A stretch of DNA of 5,051 bases from Thermogutta sp. (GTDB taxonomy: Bacteria > Planctomycetota > Planctomycetia > Pirellulales > Thermoguttaceae). Positions 1 through 5,051 of this stretch are shown here, piece by piece (the stretch's first letter is position 1; each line of letters begins with the position of its first letter). The position numbers were made by a program, and so were the translations under genes. The stretch spans positions 1 to 5,051 of the forward strand of contig JAAZNR010000427.1 in NCBI GenBank assembly GCA_012798155.1. Reading direction: 5' to 3'. The notes below the pieces were generated by a model. The model ran no database searches and was not told the DNA's origin. It saw only the letters and a list, made by a program, of their open reading frames with translations.

Positions 1-397
1 CGACTTCCCCTTCGGTCGCGTCTATCAGACGATCGCCCATCACACGTCGATGCTTCCGGACGGGGCCGACGGCGGACAGCCCTGCGGCTATCTTTTGACG
101 CTGCCGGAAGGCAAGGTCTATTTCGCCTGCGACACGGGCCTGTTCCTAGACATGCAGCTTATCGGCAATCGCGGCATTGCCTTGGCCTCGCTTCCCATCG
201 GGGACAATTTCACGATGGGGCCTGACGACGCCCTCGAGGCGGTGCGACTGCTACGTCCCGGGCGAGTCGTGCCGGTCCACGCCAATACGTGGCCCCTGAT
301 CGCTCAAGACGCCCACGCCTGGGCGGAGAGAGTCCGCCGGGAAGGCCTCGCGGAACCCGTCGTGTTGGAGCCGGGCGGGAGCATCATGCTGGAGTAA
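1..397 (+). CDS. UPF0173-type metal-dependent hydrolase, C-terminal part (5' end outside window)
   Basis: The reading frame is open from base 2, with no start in the window, and ends at TAA 395-397, giving 131 visible residues. UPF0173 proteins (for example Bacillus YtkL) are about 225-230 residues, so a little over half is present. They have a metallo-beta-lactamase fold and are presumed cytoplasmic hydrolases of unknown substrate. Visible family marks, in order, are a His-His-Thr-Ser segment (38-49), KVYFACDTGLFLDMQLIG (113-166, with the metal-ligand Asp at 131-133), LPIGDNFTMGP (about 194-226) and VPVHANTWP (272-298, with the His at 278-280). The N-terminal HxHxDH metal site would lie upstream and cannot be checked. 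Two positions differ from the usual family text: the common YHAGDT reads YFACDT, and HYNT reads HANT. Internal ATG 50 is not the start, because conserved sequence continues upstream of it. The family call is strong; the substrate is unknown. Confidence 0.93.
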   Translation, partial: DFPFGRVYQTIAHHTSMLPDGADGGQPCGYLLTLPEGKVYFACDTGLFLDMQLIGNRGIALASLPIGDNFTMGPDDALEAVRLLRPGRVVPVHANTWPLIAQDAHAWAERVRREGLAEPVVLEPGGSIMLE

Positions 398-414
398 ACC
401 CGGCCGAACCGGGT
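398..414 (+). terminator. Short GC-rich hairpin directly after the hydrolase stop codon
   Basis: ACCCGG (398-403) and CCGGGT (409-414) form a perfect 6-bp stem with a 5-nt loop, starting at the base after the TAA. No T-run follows, so it is not a canonical intrinsic terminator. It could help 3'-end formation of the hydrolase transcript. This is inferred from position and symmetry only. Confidence 0.3.
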
Positions 415-455
415 CGCGATTGCGATCCCGCTTACCTGTGCGGCTCTTAGTTTTA

Positions 456-470
456 CTGGACTTTTGCAAA
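456..470 (+). repeat. Left terminal inverted repeat of the MITE
   Basis: CTGGACTTTTGCAAA is identical to the reverse complement of 606-620. It is preceded by TTTTA (451-455), which also follows the right repeat. The pairing extends by one base if A455/T621 are counted. Confidence 0.88.
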
Positions 471-475
471 CTGCT

Positions 476-498
476 CCCCTCTCCCTCTGGGAGAGGGG
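476..498. repeat. Perfect 10-bp hairpin inside the MITE
   Basis: The arm CCCCTCTCCC (476-485) pairs perfectly with 489-498 across a three-base TCT loop (486-488). This is the strongest local hairpin in the intergenic region. Its 3' arm also provides the first two G-runs of a G-quadruplex-type pattern (489-511), so the two structures would exclude each other. Confidence 0.8.
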
Positions 499-523
499 CA
501 GCGGGTGAGGGCTTGGTGAAGTT

Positions 524-560
524 GGGCAATCACGGCAAGCCGTTTCGCGGCTAATTGCCC
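524..560. repeat. Central two-tier stem-loop of the MITE
   Basis: GGGCAAT (524-530) pairs with ATTGCCC (554-560). Inside it, AGCCG (538-542) pairs with CGGCT (548-552) around a TTTCG loop. Just outside, GTGAGGGC (505-512) is the reverse complement of GCCCTCAC (557-564), an alternative pairing that shares bases with the first. Together they let much of the element fold back on itself. Confidence 0.65.
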
Positions 561-605
561 TCACCATAACCCTCTTCCAACGCGGACGAGAACTTGTTAC
601 CACAA

Positions 606-620
606 TTTGCAAAAGTCCAG
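606..620 (-). repeat. Right terminal inverted repeat of the MITE
   Basis: TTTGCAAAAGTCCAG is the exact reverse complement of 456-470. It is followed by TTTTA (621-625), the second copy of the likely target duplication. Confidence 0.88.
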
Positions 621-656
621 TTTTACTACGCAGGATAAGAAGCTGGCAAACTGGGG

Positions 657-706
657 TACGCAGCTTTGTGGGTCTGCGTAAGATCGGTAAGCCGGTTTCG
701 GCGATC
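657..706. terminator. Paired hairpins between convergent genes, possible bidirectional terminator
   Basis: TACGCAG (657-663) and CTGCGTA (674-680) form a perfect 7-bp stem with a 10-nt loop. Next to it, GATCG (682-686) and CGATC (702-706) enclose a smaller CCG/CGG stem (692-694 with 699-701). They lie just past the stop of the minus-strand Rieske gene, facing the plus-strand hydrolase, where a shared terminator would be expected. No long T-run follows on either strand, so termination is an inference. The TACGCAG heptamer also occurs at 627-633, right beside the MITE end. Confidence 0.35.
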
Positions 707-719
707 CCGCGCGGTAAAA

Positions 720-1121
720 TTAGCGGCCGCAATTGCAATCGCCGCACTCTCCCGTCTCGGCGGATAATGGCGGGCGTTCCGGCGGGAGAGCAACCTGGAT
801 CTCGCCCTCCACGAGGCGAACTTCGTACAGGGTTGCTCGAAGATTCGGTACGTCCTCGCAAACGCCGTCCTTCAGACGGAATGCCCACATGTGGCGGGGA
901 CAGATGATCGTTCCCTCCCACAATTGTCCGGCGCTGAGCGAGTCGCCCATATGCGGACAGAGGTCGCTCATGGCGAAGACCTCGTCTTGCACGCGGAATA
1001 ACGCGATATCGTGCCCATCCTTTTGCACCAGGAGGCTCCCGCCCTCCGGTAATTCCTCCAGGTGTGCGACCGTGATATAACGCTTGGCCGGCTTGCCGGT
1101 GGATTCCATTTCGCGCACCAT
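720..1121 (-). CDS. Small Rieske [2Fe-2S] ferredoxin-type protein with Cys-rich tail
   Basis: This 133-residue protein consists of one Rieske domain. The cluster motifs are C55-P-H57 and C74-P-R-H77, the CxH...CxxH pattern, within CPHMGDSLSAG and CPRHMWAFRLKDG. Proteins of this kind are soluble electron carriers, either the ferredoxin of a Rieske oxygenase or a NirD-like subunit. There is no signal peptide or membrane segment, so a cytoplasmic location is expected. After the domain, a Pro-rich linker (113-118) leads to the tail ECGDCNCGR (125-133), whose three cysteines (126, 129, 131) are not part of the normal Rieske fold. The start is uncertain: neither ATG 1121 nor the in-frame ATG at 1109 (residue 5) has a clear ribosome site. 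Stop is TAA. The gene lies 66 bp after the ABC ATPase on the same strand and may be co-transcribed. No oxygenase or reductase partner is in the window. Confidence 0.92.
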   Translation of the reverse strand: MVREMESTGKPAKRYITVAHLEELPEGGSLLVQKDGHDIALFRVQDEVFAMSDLCPHMGDSLSAGQLWEGTIICPRHMWAFRLKDGVCEDVPNLRATLYEVRLVEGEIQVALPPERPPLSAETGECGDCNCGR

Positions 1122-1187
1122 GAGTTAAGGAATCTCGAGCACGGCGAGGGAGGACGTCTCGCGCTGCGAGGAAATGCCGCGGAAACG

Positions 1188-2186
1188 TCAGGCCGTGATT
1201 CCCCGCGTCAGCACCATGAATGCCGTCTCCAGGTTGATTTCCTCCTCACGGAAGAGCGTCAGCCGGAATCCCGCCTGCACCAAGATTTCCGCCAATTCGC
1301 TGTAATCGGCGTCGTTGCTTTTCAGGGCCACGCGGAGCCGGCCGTCCCTAATGCTCAACGACTCGACGGCGGGATGCCCCTCCAGGCTGCGTGCCGCCCC
1401 ATCCACATCGTCACGGACGCCGATCCAGAGGATGATCCTTTCGCGTACCCGGCGGAGGACCTCTTGCACGTCCGCGCTGACGACGAGTTTACCCAGTTCG
1501 ATCATGCCGACCTTGTTGCAAATATCCGCCAACTCGGGCAGGATGTGGCTGGACACCATGATCGTCTTGTCCATCTCACGCAATCGTTTGAGCAGGGCGC
1601 GAATTTCGATCCGCGCTCGGGGGTCCAAGCCGCTGGCCGGTTCATCGAGAATCAAAACCTGAGGGTCGTGCAACAAGACGCGAGCCAAGCCCAGGCGCTG
1701 GGTCATACCGCGAGAAAGACTCGTGACGAAGGCATCGCGCTTATACGATAGGTCCACCAATTCGAGCATCTCTTCGCAGACCTTTCGCCGCCGCGGACCG
1801 TGAATCCGGTAGGCGGAGGCGAAGAACTCGAGATACTCGATCACCTTCATATCGTCGTACACGCCGAAGAAGTCCGGCATGTAGCCGATCAGTCTGCGAA
1901 TTTCCTTGGGCTGCGTATAGATCGAGCAATCGCAGACGTAGGCCTCGCCCCAGGTCGGCTGGAGCAGAGTCGCCAACATCCGCATGGTCGTCGTCTTGCC
2001 CGACCCGTTGGGACCGATGAAACCGAAGAGATCTCCCCGGCGGAGTTCCAGCGTCAATCGGTCCACCGCCCGCTTCTCGCCGTAAATCTTGGTCAAGTCA
2101 ACGGTCTTGACGACCACCGGTTTGACGTTTTCCTGGGCGGAAGGACCGGATGGGGCGACCGCCGTCTGAGCGTCTGAATCAATCAT
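1188..2186 (-). CDS. ABC-2-type transporter ATP-binding protein
   Basis: This is a 332-residue cytoplasmic ATPase subunit. Motifs in order are A-loop Tyr35, Walker A GPNGSGKTT (58-66), signature LSRGM (157-161, replacing LSGGQ), Walker B VLILDEP (177-183), D-loop SGLD (185-188) and H-loop His214. Where the Q-loop Gln is expected, the text reads IGYMPDFFGVYDD (100-112), with Asp in place of Gln. Residues from about 240 onward form a C-terminal extension like the DUF4162-type tail of ABC-2 export ATPases. ATP binding and hydrolysis look intact. The substrate cannot be read from this subunit, and no multi-span permease is present in the window. Start ATG 2186 is preceded on its strand by AGGG three bases away, a closely spaced weak ribosome site. 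Stop is TGA. It lies 83 bp downstream of the 764-aa membrane protein gene on the same strand, suggesting joint function. Confidence 0.95.
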   Translation of the reverse strand: MIDSDAQTAVAPSGPSAQENVKPVVVKTVDLTKIYGEKRAVDRLTLELRRGDLFGFIGPNGSGKTTTMRMLATLLQPTWGEAYVCDCSIYTQPKEIRRLIGYMPDFFGVYDDMKVIEYLEFFASAYRIHGPRRRKVCEEMLELVDLSYKRDAFVTSLSRGMTQRLGLARVLLHDPQVLILDEPASGLDPRARIEIRALLKRLREMDKTIMVSSHILPELADICNKVGMIELGKLVVSADVQEVLRRVRERIILWIGVRDDVDGAARSLEGHPAVESLSIRDGRLRVALKSNDADYSELAEILVQAGFRLTLFREEEINLETAFMVLTRGITA

Positions 2187-2230
2187 CTACCCTAGAACCT
2201 GCTTAGTAAGAGGGGTTCATGACAATCCGC

Positions 2231-2253
2231 CGATGCGGCGCGGCTCCGCATCG
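2231..2253 (-). promoter_or_regulatory. Perfect 8-bp hairpin between membrane protein and ABC ATPase genes
   Basis: CGATGCGG (2231-2238) and CCGCATCG (2246-2253) pair perfectly around a 7-nt loop. The hairpin begins 17 bases past the stop of the 764-aa gene and sits 44 bases before the ATPase start. There is no T-run after it in the minus direction. It may act as an mRNA stabiliser, a processing site or a partial attenuator between the two genes rather than a full terminator (inference). Confidence 0.45.
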
Positions 2254-2269
2254 CCCTCCGCCCCGGCGA

Positions 2270-4564
2270 CTATTCCGCGCCTTGCGCGAGGGAGCCGCCT
2301 TCCGCTCCCCGGACCGGCAAGGCCGCGCGGACGTACGTCAACGACTCCTGCCGCGGCGGTTGAGAACCGGCGCCGCGCGGGCGAACGGCAACCGCGCCTT
2401 TCGAAGTATCAAGGTCAGCCCTCGCCAATAGTATTGCGCGACCGTTCTCCAGCCAATCCGTCGCATCGAGGTAGGCGTATTGGGCATTCCACAATCGCAC
2501 GTATCCGTCGCCCCCCGCCGCGCGATAGAAAAGCATCATCCGCAAGATGTACCAGGGGTCGCGGCTGGACCGATCGTAGGGCGCTACCACCTGCCTGGAT
2601 TGCTGCTGAACGCCCTCCCCCACCGTTTCCACGCGGCGATCGTTGAGCCAAGAGCGCAGCTCGCGACGGTCTTCGCCGACACGGGGCCGCCATGAGGCCC
2701 CCGGCTCCAAGCGTCCCACGAAATAGACCCAGCCGCGATAGACGATGACGGCATCGTCCAAGGCGAAGGAAAACCTATTCGTCACGGTTCCGTCCAGTAA
2801 CTGCTGCCGATCCGAAAGATCCGTTGCAAGCAACGGGTTCTCCGTTGGTCCTTCCAAGGCGGTAAAGACCGCACGGGTGGCCTTGGCCGCCACAGGCAAT
2901 CCAAGCAGTTCCGCCTCCGGACCCGCAATGCGAACCGTGTAATTTCCCACCGATTCGCCGAAGTCGAGCGAAGCCCCTGCCATGCCTCCCAGCCCTCGGC
3001 CCGGCGAAGCGAACCAGCCTACCGATGCGGATGCGGGGCGCAAACCAAGTGCGTCCAAGTATTCCGCGTTCGGTCTCACGTCAAAAAGCCCCGCCCTCGG
3101 CGTGAAAAAATTGGCCCAAGCGATGCTCCTGGCCCGACTGCCTTCAAGATCGTAGTCCAGAAGGCCCACCTCGTTGACGAGGACGCCCCGGCCCTTCCAC
3201 GCCTCGCCCAATTTCCAAGCAAGGGCGCTGACGACAACAAGGATTACCGGAAAGGTCAACCAGGTCCAGCGGCGGTCCGGCAGATACCTCCCCAGAATCA
3301 AATAGTCCAATGGGCCGACCAGGACGAAGTAAACGCCCAATAGGATCGCCACCGTAGAGAAAGGCACGAACGTGACGCCGGGGAACCGCTCGAGAGCCGC
3401 ATGCAATTGTCCGGACAAATCGTTGAACCCATGATGCATCAGCGTCCGCTGCTCGCCGACCTCGCCGCCGTGCATTTCCGTGCGGTCCAGCAGACGTTCC
3501 AAAAGACGATGCTTTTGCGACCACTCGCGGATGGCCCGGTGCGACAAATCCACCGTACACAGGACTACGGTGCCGAAGCCGTACTGCCGCCGCAGCACCA
3601 AAGGGATATTCCCCTCTTTCGCCGCAACGATTCCCTGGAAACCCGGTACCTGTACCGCCTTGAGAAAAGGCTCTCCGCGGCGAACCACCAGGGGACGAGG
3701 GCTTTCGGCATAGGTCTCCAGGGCCGCCGTCTTCCGCAATCGGATACTCCCCGCGAGGCCCCCCGGGACGGCCCAGTCCAAAGGCCCCCCCGGGGCGAAG
3801 AGGTCGGCGGCGGATTCATCGACGCTCAAAACCAGACGCCCGCCCGACGCCACCCACTCCCGCAGACCCCGCCACACTTCGCCGCACGAAGCCGATCGCT
3901 CCCGAAATCGGGCGTCCGTTCCCGTGGTGAGAATCACGGCGGAAGCCATTTGATAGGACTCGGGATTTCGAGGCAAAGATTCAGGGTCCGTGATCGTCAC
4001 CCAATAGATGCCGCCCGAGGCGCCCCCCGGGCGGTTCTCCGCGATCGGTTCGGCCCCGATCTGAAGGACGACGGGCTGTTCCAGCGACGGCCCTGCCGCG
4101 GCCGTTCCGAATAGCGAGCGCTTCGAGGCCATGCGACGCCGTAAAGCGGGGCCGCCCTCGAGCCGCCATTCGACCGTCACGGCGGCGCCCATCCGGCCCA
4201 ATCGCACGAGCGACTCCACGGTTCGTCTCTCGTTGCTGTTGACCCGTACTCGGCCGAGAGGATACTCGCACAAAGCCCCTTCGCTGTCCGGGGCGGTGAC
4301 GACCAGTTCGCCGCTCCCGCCCTTCCTTCCGCCCGAAAGCGTGACCCAGATCGGCGTCCAGAAGCCAGGTTTCCATATCCCGTCCCAGCCGAGTCTGACC
4401 GCCTCGATCCGAACGTCGGCATGTTGCGCGGCTTTCGCGCCATCCTTCACAATGCCGTCGCCTTCCGTTGACGGAGCCTGCGCGAACGGTGAGCCGGCCC
4501 TACCAACAACGAAGGCGAGACCGGCAAGAAGGAGCAAGAGCTTGCGAAGATTCACCGAATTCAC
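2270..4564 (-). CDS. Large secreted/membrane protein with glutamine-amidotransferase-like domain, ABC-associated
   Basis: This 764-residue protein has no certain function. Residues 1-30 form a signal peptide: Arg-Lys, then a Leu-rich core (9-20), with a likely cut near PFAQA. An extracytoplasmic beta-rich domain follows (about 50-135). At about 180-345 comes a Rossmann-like region resembling a glutamine-amidotransferase fold (VILTTGTDARF, LREWVASGGRLVLSVD, YGFGTVVLCTVDL), with no evident catalytic Cys. Two membrane helices (about 399-424 and 434-451) flank the basic loop PDRRW, so both large domains should face outward. The C-terminal 310 residues are a second external domain with GRGLGGMAG (523-531). 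I recall similar proteins in planctomycetes near ABC-2 transport genes (not searched). The start is GTG 4564: CAGG lies six bases upstream, and no other start occurs before an upstream in-frame TAG. A second GTG at 4555 is possible. Stop is TAG. The ATPase gene follows 83 bp downstream. Confidence 0.85.
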   Translation of the reverse strand: MNSVNLRKLLLLLAGLAFVVGRAGSPFAQAPSTEGDGIVKDGAKAAQHADVRIEAVRLGWDGIWKPGFWTPIWVTLSGGRKGGSGELVVTAPDSEGALCEYPLGRVRVNSNERRTVESLVRLGRMGAAVTVEWRLEGGPALRRRMASKRSLFGTAAAGPSLEQPVVLQIGAEPIAENRPGGASGGIYWVTITDPESLPRNPESYQMASAVILTTGTDARFRERSASCGEVWRGLREWVASGGRLVLSVDESAADLFAPGGPLDWAVPGGLAGSIRLRKTAALETYAESPRPLVVRRGEPFLKAVQVPGFQGIVAAKEGNIPLVLRRQYGFGTVVLCTVDLSHRAIREWSQKHRLLERLLDRTEMHGGEVGEQRTLMHHGFNDLSGQLHAALERFPGVTFVPFSTVAILLGVYFVLVGPLDYLILGRYLPDRRWTWLTFPVILVVVSALAWKLGEAWKGRGVLVNEVGLLDYDLEGSRARSIAWANFFTPRAGLFDVRPNAEYLDALGLRPASASVGWFASPGRGLGGMAGASLDFGESVGNYTVRIAGPEAELLGLPVAAKATRAVFTALEGPTENPLLATDLSDRQQLLDGTVTNRFSFALDDAVIVYRGWVYFVGRLEPGASWRPRVGEDRRELRSWLNDRRVETVGEGVQQQSRQVVAPYDRSSRDPWYILRMMLFYRAAGGDGYVRLWNAQYAYLDATDWLENGRAILLARADLDTSKGAVAVRPRGAGSQPPRQESLTYVRAALPVRGAEGGSLAQGAE

Positions 4565-4757
4565 GTACGACCTGATCGCTTTCGGAGAGCGGATGCCGCG
4601 CCCCCTCTACGGAATTGTATGCGACAAGCAAAAATTTCCCCCACTTTCCGATCCGTCGGCACGGAATCGTCATTTCCGACCGGGCTACCTCACCTTTACG
4701 CACCCTCGGCCCTGCGGTTCGGAGAAAGTTCGCGGCTTCCAATACCACCAAGAGAGG
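4565..4757 (-). other. 193-bp intergenic gap upstream of the 764-aa protein gene
   Basis: The gap lies between the MazG-like stop and the GTG start, and I see no gene in it. An 83-codon minus frame across it has no recognisable family features and runs out of frame into the next gene. An AT-rich patch at about 4611-4640 includes a minus-strand TACAAT (4614-4619), but no matching -35 box. The gap is long enough to hold the promoter of the downstream three-gene set, but none can be firmly placed. Confidence 0.4.
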
Positions 4758-5051
4758 CTATGGCTTGCCACTGTCGGGGCATACGCAGACCAACTTTCCG
4801 CATCCGGGGCAACCATTGCCGTACTTCTTTCTCAGGGCCTTCGTCAAATCGATCCGGGCGACATTGGCAATGGTAGTCAACCAGGCGATCACGTCCGCGA
4901 ACTCGGCCTCACGTTCCTCCTGGGTGCCGCTTCGCAATGCGGCCGCCAATTCTCCGACTTCCTCCATCAACCACATGAACGTCCCATCGATACCCCGCGC
5001 GACATCCTTGCGATAATACATCCGGCGTATCAGCGACTGAAAATCCGAAAA
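4758..5051 (-). CDS. MazG-like nucleotide pyrophosphohydrolase (start outside window)
   Basis: This is a small all-alpha NTP pyrophosphohydrolase of the MazG-like group, which hydrolyses nucleoside triphosphates to monophosphate plus pyrophosphate, often for pool cleaning. The first in-frame ATG in the window is at 5021, but the frame stays open to 5051 and reads FSDFQSLIRR just before it, which matches the usual N-terminus of the family. The real start is therefore beyond the edge, probably only a few codons away. Counting from that ATG as residue 1, the metal-binding motif is EEVGE (20-24) with the second half EFADV (40-44), so the ExxE...ExxD acidic residues are intact. The C-terminus carries C71-P-G-C74 and C79-V-C81, a small zinc-knuckle-like tail seen in some members as far as I recall. 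Stop is TAG. It precedes the membrane protein gene by 193 bp on the same strand, so an independent transcript is likely. Confidence 0.9.
   Translation of the reverse strand, partial: FSDFQSLIRRMYYRKDVARGIDGTFMWLMEEVGELAAALRSGTQEEREAEFADVIAWLTTIANVARIDLTKALRKKYGNGCPGCGKLVCVCPDSGKP

Larger units (their letters stand above)
456..620. mobile_element. MITE-like palindromic element, 165 bp, non-coding
   Basis: The element is bounded by perfect inverted repeats: CTGGACTTTTGCAAA at 456-470 and its exact reverse complement at 606-620. Both ends are flanked by TTTTA (451-455 and 621-625), as expected for a 5-bp target duplication. The boundary is ambiguous. The flanking identity can also be read as a 9-bp direct repeat AGTTTTACT (449-457 and 619-627) with 13-bp inverted repeats, or the inverted repeat can be taken as 16 bp. 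The interior holds no credible gene. It has nested symmetry: a hairpin at 476-498, GTGAGGGC (505-512) facing GCCCTCAC (557-564), and a central stem-loop at 524-560. The CCCTCTCCC...GGGTGAGGG core resembles a repeat type that is widespread in some large bacterial genomes, notably planctomycetes (recalled, not searched). Terminal repeats, target duplication and no transposase together fit a MITE moved by an enzyme encoded elsewhere. Confidence 0.82.

Noticed and set aside
640..720. Possible tRNA or small RNA in the convergent gap
   Set aside because: The hairpins present do not form a cloverleaf, and no T-loop motif or anticodon arm can be placed.
304..921. Minus-strand frame of 205 codons crossing the MITE and both neighbouring genes
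   Set aside because: It overlaps the hydrolase and Rieske genes in other frames and reads through the palindromic repeat, so it is chance open sequence.
1062..1751. Long plus-strand open frame of 229 codons opposite the ABC ATPase
   Set aside because: It lies antisense to a gene with all ABC motifs, and its translation shows no recognisable domain. It is a high-GC shadow frame.
3785..3795. Seven-base homopolymer (C7 on plus) in the 764-aa gene as a phase-variation site or frameshift
   Set aside because: The frame is intact on both sides, other C6/G6 tracts occur in this GC-rich gene, and the tract is short for slippage control.
3401..4114. Plus-strand open frame of 237 codons opposite the 764-aa gene
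   Set aside because: The translation is Arg/Pro/Gln-rich without family features and lies wholly inside a better-supported gene on the other strand.
4614..4619. Minus-strand TACAAT as a -10 box for the membrane protein/ABC/Rieske set
   Set aside because: The hexamer 17 bp upstream is GGGGGA, unlike a -35 box, and there is no extended -10, so the promoter is not supported.
4500..4751. Possible 83-codon minus-strand gene upstream of the 764-aa protein
   Set aside because: It overlaps the signal peptide region out of frame, has no recognisable features and no clear ribosome site.

Overview
The window is GC-rich bacterial chromosome holding five protein genes, two of them cut by the window edges, and one small non-coding mobile-type repeat. 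The best guess is a planctomycete or a related large-genome bacterium. This rests on three remembered family resemblances, none of them searched: the 764-residue secreted/membrane protein, the ABC ATPase with a Gly-Tyr-Met-Pro-Asp segment where the Q-loop belongs, and the CCCTCTCCC-type hairpin repeat.

Layout: 1-397 (+) is the C-terminal part of a UPF0173 metallo-beta-lactamase-fold hydrolase. 398-719 is a convergent intergenic region that carries a 165-bp palindromic element (456-620). The element has perfect terminal inverted repeats, a flanking direct repeat and a dense internal hairpin/G-run core, and is best read as a MITE. The rest of the window lies on the minus strand. In transcription order it holds a MazG-like nucleotide pyrophosphohydrolase (5051 to 4758, start outside the window), a 764-aa protein with a signal peptide and a two-helix membrane hairpin (4564 to 2270), an ABC-2-type ATP-binding protein (2186 to 1188) and a small Rieske [2Fe-2S] protein (1121 to 720).

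The last three minus-strand genes are 83 and 66 bp apart and could be one transcription unit. The 764-aa protein and the ATPase plausibly act together at the membrane, but no multi-span permease lies in the window, so the transported substrate is unknown. The Rieske protein has an unusual Cys-rich tail, and its relation to the ABC genes is unclear. I see no CRISPR array, RNA gene, phage gene or transposase, and no complete new defence or biosynthetic system. The most notable non-coding structure is the MITE. The most notable protein is the large membrane protein paired with an ATPase that has no visible permease.
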